Positions 39,946 to 50,030 of a stretch of 64,000 bases of DNA are shown here, one piece after another. Origin of the DNA: Okeania sp. SIO1I7. Lineage in GTDB: Bacteria > Cyanobacteriota > Cyanobacteriia > Cyanobacteriales > Microcoleaceae. Within the stretch, counting starts at the first letter, position 1, and every line of letters begins with the position of its first letter. Where the stretch lies: assembly GCA_010672585.1 (NCBI GenBank), contig JAAHGF010000018.1, forward strand, positions 62,001 to 126,000, read 5' to 3'. The notes below the pieces were generated by a model. The model saw nothing but the letters and a program-made list of their open reading frames with translations, was not told where the DNA came from and searched no databases. Both the position numbers and the translations under genes were made by a program.

Positions 39946-40928
39946 TTGTTGAGTAAAATATGGGGTATTAGATTTGTGGGTAAAACTGTATATAATGATG
40001 AAGTATTAGCAGGAATTTATAAATACCGAGAAGAATCTGCTAAATAGGGTTTGAGGAGACAGGAGACAGGAGACAGGAGAAATGGGAATTAGCGAGGATG
40101 TAGGAGTAAGAATTGTCAGAATAATTTTTCTGCCCAAATCTTGACCAAAATTCGCTCATTTTTGAACCATTATCACTTAAAACCTCGCATTTTTTGATAC
40201 TTAAAAAGGCTAAAATCTTTATCTATAAATACTTTTAGATTTAATCAGCAAGCCCTAAATATTTTGATGATAATTTACAAGCTTATAGTTGGAGATAAAA
40301 AAACAAGCTGTTAGTGGTAGAAAAATTATTTCTGCGCCACTGAAAAAACCTGGCTGAGAAACAAAATTTTTAAGAATTAAGAATCATCAGTTGTTAAGAA
40401 CAAAGTTTTAGGAAGGCTTATTCACATTAACCTTACAAAAAGTAGAAAAAAGTTAGGTTTTGCTTCTTCAACCAAACTTACACAATTTAAGATTTTTGGT
40501 TCTAACTGTTCAACGAGAAGACAAATCTTTTAAGAGTTAAAAATCATCCGTTGCTTAAAATAAACTTTTAGCAAGACTTATCCATAGAAGTAATGCCAAA
40601 TTCAAGAAAGATTGTTACAGTAAAATATAGATGCTTAACGGAATTGAAAAATATTCACTTTTTATTTATTATACCTACCACCTACCACCTAACACCTAAT
40701 ACCTTGAATAGCCAATGTAGCAATATTTTTTGAAAATGGTATAACCTAACAAAAATTATAAAAATGTTGTGTTATAAAAATGTTGGGTTTCGCTTCCTCA
40801 ACCCAACCTACACAATTTAATATTTTTGGTTATGACTTAAGCATATTTGTAAGGATTAGTTTTCTTTCTTATGCAGAAGAGAAACCTAACTGTAATTGAC
40901 TATTTTCCTATTATTTTATGGATTATAC
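39946..40928. other. Spacer with gene scrap, MITE and hairpin repeats
   Basis: 39960-40047 reads WGIRFVGKTVYNDEVLAGIY then KYREESAK-stop, a C-terminal gene scrap I cannot name, cut by the MITE. After the MITE come two related repeats, AGTTAGGTTTTGCTTCTTCAACC (about 40451) and GTTGGGTTTCGCTTCCTCAACCC (about 40781), each followed by ACACAATTTAA. Further runs read CTACCACCTACCACC. No intact gene. Confidence 0.55.
40045..40257 (+). mobile_element. MITE family A, copy 5 (shortened)
   Basis: The left end AGGGTTTGAGG lacks the usual CTGAAAAAGTC stretch; the right end is TCAGCAAGCCCTA at 40257. The body (GGAGACAGGAGACAGGAG, TTTCTGCCC, GCTCATTTTTGA) matches copies 2 and 7. Length is 213 bp. Confidence 0.8.
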
Positions 40929-41342
40929 TTAGTCTTCCCCGGTGAAAGTATAAGAACCTTTGCAATATATGTTGTAATTGTTACTGGCGATCTTCTGAGC
41001 AATATATCGACGACCTTTAGCTTCCCCAGCATCCCTAGCTTCTTGAATTGCTTCCTCTGTTAAACCTCCTTGCTTGGCTCTAATTTCAGTAAGTTCTAAG
41101 TTTTGGCGTTCAGCCTCAATTCTATTTCGTCTCCTTTGATAATCCTCGTCAGTCTCGTTACTAGGATAAGGTTTTTCATCTTCACAATAATAAATTGCTG
41201 ATGCCAACTCTACTTTTTTCAAAAGTTCTTGCTCTTTCTTCTCACTTTGCATATTTGCAATACTTTCACATGATGAGGAGGAAAGAATTACCCCGACTAA
41301 AACAAATATCTTGACAATATTGAATTTATTTACGCTATACAT
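40929..41342 (-). CDS. Small lipoprotein of unknown function
   Basis: 137 residues with a lipoprotein signal: IVKIFVLVGVILSSSSC, where Cys25 would be lipidated. The mature part is charged and helical (QSEKKEQELLKKVELASA, NRIEAERQNLELTEIRAKQ), with two more cysteines (YYCEDEK and IYCKGSYTF) that could pair. No family is recognised. It stands alone between repeat-rich DNA and the divergent NB-ARC gene. Confidence 0.65.
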   Translation of the reverse strand: MYSVNKFNIVKIFVLVGVILSSSSCESIANMQSEKKEQELLKKVELASAIYYCEDEKPYPSNETDEDYQRRRNRIEAERQNLELTEIRAKQGGLTEEAIQEARDAGEAKGRRYIAQKIASNNYNIYCKGSYTFTGED

Positions 41343-41538
41343 AAAAGCAATTTTAATAGATGAATTTAGCTTAACTGTCCTTTCAGTATAATCTTTTATC
41401 TTTAGGCACAGCTAACGTAAAATATCCTATTAAATCTTATGTTTTCTAGATGAATATTAATATTAAAGTCTGAAAATATCGTAAATTGCCGTGTAAAATC
41501 AAGCTATAATACCTGAAACTTAACTATATCCGGAGTTT

Positions 41539-42909
41539 ATGACTATTGCAGAGGTATTACAATTAGCAGATCGGTTAGTTTTCTCGAAAACTGGTAAACA
41601 CTTAGACGATCTTCAACAGGTAGTTATTCAAGGAGTCTGGCAAGGTAAAAGTTATAGTCAAATTGGAGAAGAATGTCATCGCAGTGAGAGTCGAGTTAGG
41701 GATGTGGGTTATAGATTATGGCAAATTTTATCGGAGCAGTTAGGGGAAGATGTTAATAAAAATAATTTTCGTTCAACGATAGAAAGATTATTTATAAATT
41801 CACCATTTATTAATTTATTTAATTATCATCACCATAGTTTTAATTTCTGTTCGCCGATATCTGAGGAACCACAACAACAACCAGATATTGAAAATAAAGT
41901 TGAACCTAAATCCTGCTATGAAGATTTAGGAATAGCACCTAAAATTAATTTTTTTTATGGCAGAAACGAAGAGCTGAAAATTATCGATGATTGGATATTT
42001 TTACAAAAAGCTCGTTTGATTAGTGTTTTAGGATTAAGTGGAATGGGTAAAACAACTTTAGTGAAAAGATTTGTCGATCTAAACAGTAAATCTTTTGATG
42101 TCTTGATGTGGAAAAGTTTAAGATTTCCTCAACCGTTAAATTTGCTTTTAACTGAAATATTCAATAATTTTTCTCTGGTAAATGATTGTGTAAGTCTTAA
42201 TGAACAAACCTGGGGAAAGTTGTTTGATATTTTACGCCAGAAAAAATGCTTAATTGTCTTGGATGACGTTCAGAATATTTTTACAGAAAAACAATTAGCA
42301 GGACAGTATAAACCAGAATATAGAGATTACAAAACATTCTTGAAAATGATGACTGAGATTGAACATCAAAGTTGTTTAATTTTAGTCAGTCAAGAGAAAT
42401 CTCAAGAAATGAAATCTTTAAATGAAGAATTATACCCAATTAAAATTTTAGAGTTAACAGGTTTATACGAGACAGAACTTTTGAATCATCAAGATTTAGA
42501 GAATCCTGAATCTTGGTCTACCTTAATCAAACTCTATGAAGGAAATCCTTTATATTTACAGAATATAGCCGATTTAATTAAAGATGTATTTCAAGGTGAT
42601 GTTTTAAGTTTTGTCAATGGGGACGAATTGATTTTAACAGAAGATTTGAAAGATATATTTAATTCATTATTCGATAAATTATCTAAGGTCGAACAAAAAA
42701 TTATTCTGGAAATGAGTCAACAAAACCAAGAATTTTCCATAGAGACTTTAAAAGAACATTTATCCTTACCATCGACAGATTTGATTAATGGTTTACAATC
42801 TTTATCCAGACGATATATTTTACGAACAAATCCTCAAAATAAAAAAATGTTTCAACTTTCTCCAGTCTTTCGAGAATATCTTAAACAAGGCAATAATTTT
42901 CATCTATGA
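41539..42909 (+). CDS. NB-ARC (STAND) ATPase with vMAP-type N-terminal HTH, no sensor repeats
   Basis: Residues about 1-85 match the N-terminal HTH-like domain that begins many cyanobacterial STAND proteins (LVFSKTGKHLDDLQQVVIQG, then GKSYSQIGEECHRSESRVRD). An NB-ARC ATPase follows from about residue 135: Walker A GLSGMGKTTL near 165-175, Walker B CLIVLDDVQ, then winged-helix elements to the end. Such proteins usually continue into WD40, TPR or other sensor repeats. This one stops at residue 456 with none. It could be a short regulator, or a gene truncated at the 3' side. NB-ARC switches act in signalling or defence. Confidence 0.85.
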   Translation: MTIAEVLQLADRLVFSKTGKHLDDLQQVVIQGVWQGKSYSQIGEECHRSESRVRDVGYRLWQILSEQLGEDVNKNNFRSTIERLFINSPFINLFNYHHHSFNFCSPISEEPQQQPDIENKVEPKSCYEDLGIAPKINFFYGRNEELKIIDDWIFLQKARLISVLGLSGMGKTTLVKRFVDLNSKSFDVLMWKSLRFPQPLNLLLTEIFNNFSLVNDCVSLNEQTWGKLFDILRQKKCLIVLDDVQNIFTEKQLAGQYKPEYRDYKTFLKMMTEIEHQSCLILVSQEKSQEMKSLNEELYPIKILELTGLYETELLNHQDLENPESWSTLIKLYEGNPLYLQNIADLIKDVFQGDVLSFVNGDELILTEDLKDIFNSLFDKLSKVEQKIILEMSQQNQEFSIETLKEHLSLPSTDLINGLQSLSRRYILRTNPQNKKMFQLSPVFREYLKQGNNFHL

Positions 42910-43708
42910 CAAAACTCTATCGACACGAATTAATTCTACTTTTAAGAACTCAAATCTCCCAATAATTGTATTAATTATGATTAGCCAAATTTTCTTAATT
43001 CCTAAGCTTTATCTATTAAGTTATGCTCTAGGAATATTAGGAATATATAGTAGTTGCCATTACTGGCACAGACATTCTCAAATATACTCACAGCAATAAT
43101 TTAACCCACATTCCGCCTCCAAGGGTATAAACGCTCCAAACAAAAACCCATAATTAATCCCAAAGCTTCAATTCGTTTTGGAGATTTAAGAAAAACACTA
43201 TCAGTTAAAAACATCGAGTCTTTGAGAAAGCTAAACCCCCGTTTTACCCACTATTACTCTTTGTATTTAGAGAGGATTTATGACTCTGTTAATTCTTCTG
43301 TATTTAAAACATTACTTGCTCAGACAAATCGCCCAGCACTTCGTTTTTCAATCTTTACTTTTTCAGCGCAAATAGCTACTGTAGCTGCAACTTTATAGTT
43401 TAATGAATTAGTAGTTTTAGAGCAGACAAGATGCGGTTATTTTTAAGCCTATCAATTCGTGGTATTTAGATTTTTTTACACTCTAGTTTGCGGAGCATTC
43501 CAGACCTAAAGGGGACTTTAACCCCGATTCAACCATCCAGCTTATAGATAGAAATTGGGGATTTTAACCCAGAGCTGCTAAAAGCTTAAGTCCGCAGTTC
43601 CTGTGTAGAAGGCTAGCTGTTTGCGGAGCATTCCGTCAGGAAATGCGCTCAAGCTGATAGCTAATTAACTTCCAACTTCTGACTTCTAACTTCTGACTTC
43701 TGACTTCA
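42910..43708. other. Gap after the NB-ARC gene with gene-like scraps
   Basis: 42977-43099 could encode a 40-residue hydrophobic peptide (MISQIFLIPKLYLLSYALG). 43105-43398 is open for 98 codons without an ATG (it includes SIRFGDLRKTLSVKNIESL and RFSIFTFSAQIATVAATL) and may be the tail of a lost gene; I cannot identify it. Copies of the TGCGGAGCATTCCG element lie at 43487-43500 and 43618-43644. TTCTGACTTCTAACTTCTGAC heptamers precede aroB's end. Confidence 0.4.
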
Positions 43709-44800
43709 TTAACCCATTCCCGCCAATACTCCCCTTAATACATCTGCACTAACCTGGTCTGTAATTTTGACCACACCCACCCCAGTCGGTAAAACAAACC
43801 TAACTTTACCCGCTTTAACCTTTTTATCCGTCTGCAAAGAAACCAAAATTTCCTCAATATCCAATCCACTGGGCAACCTTGTCGGTAAACTAGCTTTTTC
43901 TATCAAAGCTAACTGACGGTGATCGCTCTGTTCATCCCACATCCCCAACTCCACCGCCAACCGACTCGCAGCCACCATGCCAATAGCCACTGCTTCACCA
44001 TGAGTCACCATAGTATAACCAGTCAAACTTTCCACAGCATGACCAATAGTATGACCGTAATTCAAAATTGCCCTTAATCCCGATTCTTTTTCATCTTTGC
44101 TTACCACATCAGCTTTACTTTGGCAAGACCTAATCAAGATTTCTTCTAATAATCCTGGCGTGAGATGATTAATTTCATCAAGCTTCTGACTATTCTCCAT
44201 CTTGGCAAATAATTCCGCATCCCAGATAGTTCCATATTTAATAACTTCTGCCATTCCACCCCGAAACTCACGCACCGGTAAAGTTTTCAATACTTCCGGG
44301 TCAATTAATACCAGACGTGGTTGGTGGAAAGCACCGATGAGATTTTTACCTTGGGGATGATTGACTCCCGTTTTTCCCCCAATAGCAGCATCCACCATTG
44401 CTAATAGAGAAGTGGGAACTTGCACTACATTCAAACCTCGCAACCAAGTCGCTGCTGCAAACCCAGTCATATCGCCAACTACTCCACCCCCCAGAGCGAC
44501 CATTGTCGAAGACCGTTCCATACGGTGTGCTAAAGCTGCATCGTAAATATTGTTTAGGGTTTGAAAGTTTTTGTATTGTTCTCCAGCAGGGAGGGTGCAG
44601 TGAGAAACATCAAAACTCGCTTGTTGGAGAGAAGCGATCGCTCTAGAGCCATAATGAGCAAATATTTCTGGGTTGGAGACCAGCAAGACCTTTTTGCCCA
44701 AGTGGAGGGGTTGCATTTTTTGGCCAAGTTGGTCCAGGTTGCCAGGAGCGATCGCTATTTCATAGGATTTGGAGGGTAGTTGAACCGTGATGGATGCCAT
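43709..44800 (-). CDS. aroB: 3-dehydroquinate synthase
   Basis: AroB converts DAHP to 3-dehydroquinate, step two of the shikimate pathway to aromatic amino acids and quinones; it needs NAD and a divalent metal. The 363 residues are typical. Motifs are [19 protein letters not shown] (NAD binding), [20 protein letters not shown], the metal ligand Glu in [23 protein letters not shown] and the His in [13 protein letters not shown]. The start [15 protein letters not shown] fits the family. Divergent from petL; the 83-base gap must hold both promoters. Confidence 0.97.
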   Translation of the reverse strand: MASITVQLPSKSYEIAIAPGNLDQLGQKMQPLHLGKKVLLVSNPEIFAHYGSRAIASLQQASFDVSHCTLPAGEQYKNFQTLNNIYDAALAHRMERSSTMVALGGGVVGDMTGFAAATWLRGLNVVQVPTSLLAMVDAAIGGKTGVNHPQGKNLIGAFHQPRLVLIDPEVLKTLPVREFRGGMAEVIKYGTIWDAELFAKMENSQKLDEINHLTPGLLEEILIRSCQSKADVVSKDEKESGLRAILNYGHTIGHAVESLTGYTMVTHGEAVAIGMVAASRLAVELGMWDEQSDHRQLALIEKASLPTRLPSGLDIEEILVSLQTDKKVKAGKVRFVLPTGVGVVKITDQVSADVLRGVLAGMG

Positions 44801-44883
44801 GGATAATTTCAGACTTTGCTATTTTGAACATTAAATATTAGACTTAATTTTATAGTTTTATTCGCCATTTTGGAGAAAAGTTA

Positions 44884-44985
44884 ATGACTGTTGATGGAAT
44901 TATTGCTTTCGTTGTATTGTTTGTTGGTGGTTTAGGTGTAGCTACAGTTTTAATGTTTGGCTTGCGTGCTGTTAAGTTAATCTAG
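44884..44985 (+). CDS. petL: Probable cytochrome b6f complex subunit PetL
   Basis: 33 codons: a single membrane helix (IIAFVVLFVGGLGVATVLMF) and the closing GLRAVKLI. Cyanobacterial PetL proteins are 31-33 residues, one helix, and typically end in a basic residue followed by KLI or similar. GGAG at 44872-44875 is well spaced from the ATG. PetL stabilises the thylakoid b6f dimer. Very short hydrophobic subunits are easy to confuse (other b6f or photosystem small subunits), so the call is likely but not certain. Confidence 0.65.
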   Translation: MTVDGIIAFVVLFVGGLGVATVLMFGLRAVKLI

Positions 44986-45056
44986 AATTCTATAGGTCTT
45001 CCCGTTAGACGTTTTTTAATAGTTTAGCGGGAGTTGATAAAATACAAAAATAAAAT

Positions 45057-45515
45057 ATGAATAATCAAGTTACTGATTTAAATTTACTTTATGAGGCTGA
45101 TTATTTTGAGTGGTTAGAAAAGATGATTAAACTGCTAAATAATCGTCAATTAAAGCAAATAGATTATGATAATTTAATTGCAGAGTTAGAAGCCTTGGGT
45201 AGAAGTGAAAAAAGCGCAGTTGAAAGTTTCGTGATTTTAATTATTCAACATCTTCTCTTTTATCAATATTGGGAAAAGGAAAGAGATGATAATTCTAGAC
45301 ATTGGCAGACAGAAATTTTAACATTTCGGACTCAGTTGGAACTAAAACTCACAACAAATTTACGGAATTATTTAGTTGATAGACTAGATTATCTTTATGG
45401 TAAAGCTAGAAAAATTGCTCAAGTTAAATCAGAACTGAAATTACCAGAAATTAACCCTTATACTCTAGAACAAATACTTGATGAAGATTGGCTGCCAGGA
45501 CAAATTATAAATTAG
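45057..45515 (+). CDS. DUF29 family protein
   Basis: 152 residues matching the DUF29 pattern found in many copies in cyanobacteria: LYEADYFEWLEKMIKLL, DYDNLIAELEALGRSEKSAVES, LIIQHLLFYQYWEKERDD and LEQILDEDWLPG at the C-terminus. No activity is established for this family. The stop codon lies in the first bases of a MITE A end (TTAGGGTTTGC), so the C-terminus may have been set by that insertion, although DEDWLPGQI is about where these proteins normally end. Confidence 0.88.
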   Translation: MNNQVTDLNLLYEADYFEWLEKMIKLLNNRQLKQIDYDNLIAELEALGRSEKSAVESFVILIIQHLLFYQYWEKERDDNSRHWQTEILTFRTQLELKLTTNLRNYLVDRLDYLYGKARKIAQVKSELKLPEINPYTLEQILDEDWLPGQIIN

Positions 45516-45608
45516 GGTTTGCTGAAAAAGTCTTTTAGTAGGGGTAGGAGACAGGAGACAGGAGACAACCCACCCCTAACCCCTCCCAGGAGGGGAAAAC
45601 AGGAGAAG
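45513..45608 (+). mobile_element. MITE family A, copy 6 (left end only)
   Basis: TAGGGTTTGCTGAAAAAGTC and the GGAGACAGGAGACAGGAG run match the left arm of copies 2 and 7. After CCCTCCCAGGAGGGGAAAAC the sequence switches to an unrelated open frame. The right arm with TCAGCAAGCCCTA is missing, which implies a deletion. Confidence 0.8.
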
Positions 45609-45949
45609 ATGTTTTAACCATAATAGTTAATGAAGGTATTCACCCTAATTCACCTACACATAATCATGGTGAAATTTATGTTGCTTCACGAGGAACTCTT
45701 GATTTTAGTTCTAAAGAAACTGTGGAAACAGAGTTTAATCAAATTCTAATTAAAGTAGCTCAAAAACTTAAATCAAAGCCTTGGAAAAAAGTTTATTTAG
45801 TTCCATTCGGCCCAGCTGTATTATCAATGCAAATAAAGCTCCTTGTTTACAGAATTTTGTATATAGAGACTATTGATTTTCTGTATGCTGGACACGGAGT
45901 TTATTATGATTTAGACATAAATTTGAGAGTAATTGCAGCAGAGTCATAA
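45608..45949 (+). pseudogene. 3' remnant of an unknown gene, cut by a MITE fragment
   Basis: The frame is open from the MITE junction to a stop at 45947 and reads IHPNSPTHNHGEIYVASRG, ETEFNQILIKVAQKLKSK and KKVYLVPFGPAVLSMQIK, then FLYAGHGVYYDLDINLRV. The first internal start is a GTG at 45722. The upstream protein-like sequence (TIIVNEGIHP) shows that the gene once began further left. The ending recalls SAVED-like or similar sensor domains, but I am not confident in any family. Confidence 0.5.
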
Positions 45950-46334
45950 TAGCTTTACTGATTTGATTTTCTGGTTGTCCTGCATGGTAATGGTGAGGAT
46001 ATATATTTTTTTAATTTCTCCCACACTCCCCATCTCTCCACACTCCCAGTGCTTCCTTTACCATTACTATGCACCACCACCTAAATTATTTATATTTTCT
46101 GTAGGGGCAAACAGCCGTTTGCTTGCGCATAACTATCGTTAACGAACCTACTACCCCGCTCAAGATACGGGTAGAAAAGTTTTTGAGAAATATTATTATA
46201 CCAAATCCGGTTATGAAAAGCTAATTTATCCAAATCCTTCTAACCCTTCTGCCTTCTGCCTTACCTTCACAATAAATCTCTTTTCGCGCACCAGATTTAG
46301 TATTAGTAGTTGGGCGATCGCCATTAAAGAAAAA
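45950..46334. other. Spacer, repeats only
   Basis: There are CTCCCACACTCCCCATCTCTCC runs near 46017, AGGGGCAAACAGCCGTTTGC (46103-46122), an inverted TACCAAATCCGGTTATG element with CTTCTGCCTTCTGCC (46198-46262), and CGATCGCC sites. No gene was seen. Confidence 0.5.
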
Positions 46335-49300
46335 TCAAAGCCTAAAGATAAGCAAGTACGCACAGGGAACAAGGTAAAGAGCAATAAGTGTCGAACCACC
46401 AACACCACCAGCGATCGCTATGGCTAAAGGAGGCCAAAACTCACCACCTTGTACCAACAACGGAACAAACCCAATCATTGTGGTTAAAGTTGTGGCAACT
46501 ACATGACGAGTGGAACCCATAACGACTTGGCGAATAGCTAGACGGTTACCTGTAGATGCTTGGGGGTCTTCGAGGATGGCAGCCAAAACTACTACTGAAT
46601 CATTAATGGCAATTCCCACTAAACCAAATGTACCGATGAGACTCATAAAACCAAAGGGGTAGCCAAATAACCATAAACTGAAAAATCCTAAACCAATAGC
46701 AGAAATAGCGACTATTCCAATAATGGCAGTTGCTCGGAAGGAATTTAACGATAGTACTAAAATTGAGGATGCTAACAGAAATATAACTGGTACGGTTGAG
46801 AAAAGACCTGCTTGAGCATCACCTTGCTTTTCTGACTCTCCAGCAATTTCAGACCAGTAACCAGATGGTAACTCAAAGCTTGAATCATTTAACAGTTGCT
46901 GCCATTCTGTCATGACTTCGGAAGGTAAAACCCCAGAAGCAATAAAACCTTGAATCGAATTTACTCGTCTGCCATTACGTCTTCTAATAACTGAAAATTC
47001 TGGCTGTAATTCTACTTCTGCTAAAGCTAAAACAGGTATTGTGTTAGTTGAACTGAAACTATTTCGATTTAAATTGGAGACAGTGGGTTGTAAGTCTAAG
47101 GATGTAATTTTGCTAAAATCTCCCCTTTGAGCATTTGACACTCGCACCCGCACTGGTAACTCTTCAGTATCTTCAAGAATTGACCCTCCTAAATTCCCCT
47201 CTAGTAAAGTTTCTAACTGTTGCGAAATATTAGCGCGGTCTAATCCAGCTAAACGAACTTCTTGTTCTTTTACTTGTAGTTGCAGTTGGGGTCGAATTTC
47301 GCTTAAAGTGTCGCGGGTGTGAGTTACTTTAGGGATTTTAACTAACAGACTTCTTGCTTGTTCTCCTAATTGTTGTAAACGCTTTAAATTAGGACCATAA
47401 ATTCTCATTTCTACTGGTGCGTCAAAAGGAGGTCCCTGTTCCAATTGTCGAATCAAAACTTGAGCTTCAGGAAATGCGGTATCAACTTCAGCTTGGAGTG
47501 CATTAACAAATTCTGGGTTAGCAATCGAATTTAACTGTAAAAATCCTTCAGCATAATTTGCGTATCGTTGTTTTCCAGACGTTAAGTTGTAGAAATATCG
47601 AGGAGAACTACGTCCTAAAAACCATTGTAATTCCTGGATTTCTGGATGATTTAACATTAGATTTCTGACTGCTTGTGCCGTATTTTTTGTTTTTTCAATT
47701 GAAGTTAAAGCTGGTAATTCTAATTCTATTTTTAGTTGGTCTCTCTCTACCGGAGGAAAGAACTGTTGTGGGAGAGAACTGACTTGAACTAAACCAATAA
47801 TTGGTAAAATTATGCCTAATAATATTCCTAACCAGGGAGTGCGAAATATACTGCGTAAACTCCGTTTATAAACTCGAGTTAAATAGGAATTTGTAAACCC
47901 TTTTTCCCACCATTTTTGTTGAGGATATTGCCCAAGACTATAATAAGAATTCTGGTATAATTTTCCTGCCAAAGCGGAACCTATTGTTAGAGATAATAAT
48001 AATGAAGAAATAACAGCTAAAATTACACTAATACCTAAAGCACCAACAAATTCTCCAGTCGGACCAGGAAGTAATACAACTGGCACAAATGCCAGAGCCG
48101 TAGTTAAAGTTGATGCCGTTAATGGCATAAATAAATGATGACTTGCTTGAGTAATAGCAGCTTCTGGTTTTAATCCTGAAACTATACCTTTAGTAACTTC
48201 ATCAACAACAATAATTGCTGTATCAATCAATAATCCTAACGCTACGATTAATCCAGTTATTGACATTTGATGTAGAGGAACATCTAGCAATCCCATCATT
48301 CCTAACACCATACAAGTAGATAAAGGAAGTGCTAAACCAACAACAATAGCAGATTTGAAACCCATTAAAAATACAGTAATTCCAAAAACCAGTATCCCAC
48401 TCATTAATAGGTTCAAAATCAAACTTTTTAAACGGATTTCAAGATAATTACTTTGATTAAAAATAATCTCAAGCTTCAGACCTTTACCAAGCTCTTGACG
48501 AAACTTTTCTATCGCAGATTCCGCCGTTTTTGCCCATAGGTCTATTTGATAATCTGATTCCACAAATATAGCTAAAGCAGAAGCAGGATGACCATTAATT
48601 AATGCTAATTCATTTGGTGGTTGAGCAATTGTTTTTCTAACTTTAGCAATGTCACCAAGTCTAGTAAATTGCCCTTGATTACTAAAGCTAATTGGAATAC
48701 TCCGAATCCGTTCCAGGGAATCTAGATCTGAATTAACTTCCAAGAGTAAATCATTATTTCGACCACGAAATTGACCTGCTGAAACCTTAGCATCACTCTG
48801 TTGAATTTGTGCTGATAATTCTTGAGGAGTTAAACCGATACTAGCCAACTGAACAGCATCAATTTCTACAGCAATTTCTTCCTGAGGATTGCCAAAACTT
48901 TCAACTTTTTCTGTTCCAGGCAATGCTAATAATTCATCTTTCAGCAATTCAGATAAACGAGTAAGAATTGCATAATTAGGCTTAGTATCTTGTTCCCAAA
49001 TTAAAGCAGTAATCATCGCATAAGCTTTAACTTCAAGTTTCTCTAATCTTGGTTTACTTGTACCAGCAGGTAATTGACTTGCAGCTTGATTTAACCGTTC
49101 TCTAATTCTTAACCAAATTATATCAGCGTCTGTTTCTTCAACTGAATCTAAGAGTTCAATATTAATAATAGAACTTCCTGCTCTAGAACTCGAATCATAG
49201 CTCTTTATTTCTTCTATTTCAGATAATTCTACTTCTATTTTTTCTGTGACTAACGCTTCAATTCGTTCAGCATCAGCACCTGGCAAAAAAGTTTTCACAA

Positions 49301-49430
49301 TCGCAATTCGGGCAACTAATTCAGGGTCTTCTAATCGTGGCAATGTAAAAAATGATGATACTCCCCAAGTGATAATTATTAGTGTTGCCAGTATTAATAA
49401 CCGAAAATTCCGATAAAATAAAGTAGTCAT
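46335..49430 (-). CDS. RND (AcrB/CzcA-type) efflux permease
   Basis: 1031 residues with the RND layout. An N-terminal helix is followed by a periplasmic porter domain with RLEDPELVARIAIVKTFLPG. Helices 2-6 cover about 335-500, and a second porter domain and helices 8-12 follow. In helix 4 the proton-relay motif reads GLLIDTAIIVVDEV, with one Asp instead of the Asp-Asp of AcrB, more like metal or divergent RND pumps. These pumps use proton influx to drive export, normally with a periplasmic adaptor and outer-membrane channel. No adaptor gene adjoins it. It lies at the far end of the minus-strand row that includes the polyketide genes, so exporting that product is possible but unproven. Confidence 0.9.
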   Translation of the reverse strand: MTTLFYRNFRLLILATLIIITWGVSSFFTLPRLEDPELVARIAIVKTFLPGADAERIEALVTEKIEVELSEIEEIKSYDSSSRAGSSIINIELLDSVEETDADIIWLRIRERLNQAASQLPAGTSKPRLEKLEVKAYAMITALIWEQDTKPNYAILTRLSELLKDELLALPGTEKVESFGNPQEEIAVEIDAVQLASIGLTPQELSAQIQQSDAKVSAGQFRGRNNDLLLEVNSDLDSLERIRSIPISFSNQGQFTRLGDIAKVRKTIAQPPNELALINGHPASALAIFVESDYQIDLWAKTAESAIEKFRQELGKGLKLEIIFNQSNYLEIRLKSLILNLLMSGILVFGITVFLMGFKSAIVVGLALPLSTCMVLGMMGLLDVPLHQMSITGLIVALGLLIDTAIIVVDEVTKGIVSGLKPEAAITQASHHLFMPLTASTLTTALAFVPVVLLPGPTGEFVGALGISVILAVISSLLLSLTIGSALAGKLYQNSYYSLGQYPQQKWWEKGFTNSYLTRVYKRSLRSIFRTPWLGILLGIILPIIGLVQVSSLPQQFFPPVERDQLKIELELPALTSIEKTKNTAQAVRNLMLNHPEIQELQWFLGRSSPRYFYNLTSGKQRYANYAEGFLQLNSIANPEFVNALQAEVDTAFPEAQVLIRQLEQGPPFDAPVEMRIYGPNLKRLQQLGEQARSLLVKIPKVTHTRDTLSEIRPQLQLQVKEQEVRLAGLDRANISQQLETLLEGNLGGSILEDTEELPVRVRVSNAQRGDFSKITSLDLQPTVSNLNRNSFSSTNTIPVLALAEVELQPEFSVIRRRNGRRVNSIQGFIASGVLPSEVMTEWQQLLNDSSFELPSGYWSEIAGESEKQGDAQAGLFSTVPVIFLLASSILVLSLNSFRATAIIGIVAISAIGLGFFSLWLFGYPFGFMSLIGTFGLVGIAINDSVVVLAAILEDPQASTGNRLAIRQVVMGSTRHVVATTLTTMIGFVPLLVQGGEFWPPLAIAIAGGVGGSTLIALYLVPCAYLLIFRL

Positions 49431-49439
49431 CTTCCTATT

Positions 49440-49699
49440 TAGGGTTTGCGTATGGAAAGTCTTTTTGCTGAGGTAGGAGACAACCCACCCCTAACCCCTC
49501 CCAGGAGGGGAAGACAGGAGGAACAGGGAATTTAGAGGAGATAGGAGTAAGAATTGTCCCAAGATTTTTCTGCCCAACTATGCGCCTAAAATACTAACTT
49601 TTTGAGCGTTTTAGACGTGATACAAGGCACTTTTTAAAAGCCCCAAAAAGGCACTTGTCTTTATATGTCAATGCTTTTAGATTTAATCAGCAAGCCCTA
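49440..49699 (+). mobile_element. MITE family A, copy 7
   Basis: It runs from TAGGGTTTGCG at 49440 to TCAGCAAGCCCTA at 49699, 260 bp. It starts 10 bases upstream of the RND pump's start codon and may have displaced that gene's original promoter or a co-transcribed adaptor gene. Confidence 0.85.
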
Positions 49700-49829
49700 T
49701 TTAAGGATAATAGTATATAGATGAAAAAGGGTAAAAGAAATAGTCATAAAAAGTCTGATAATTAATTATTAAGAATTAAGTTTTAATATAGAATCCGGTT
49801 ATATAATATATGTTGATAATTCTATAATT

Positions 49830-50030
49830 ACTCCCCTACTCCCCAAACTCCCCCACTCCCCTAACGTATCCGTGTATCCGTGCCATAATCCCTGTGAGCC
49901 ACTCCCCCACTCCCCCACTCCCCTAACGTATCCGTGTATCCGTGCCATAATCCCTGTGAGCCACTCCCCTACTCCCCCACTCCCCCACTCCCCTACTCCC
50001 CTACTCCCCTACTCCCCTACTCCCTACCTG
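49830..50030. repeat. CCCCTACTC tandem array with a 62-bp duplicated unit
   Basis: CTAACGTATCCGTGTATCCG begins at 49861 and again at 49923, giving two copies of a 62-bp unit that also holds CCATAATCCCTGTGAGCC. CCCCTACTC and CCCCCACTC repeats surround them and run into the end of the TauE/SafE gene. Confidence 0.9.
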
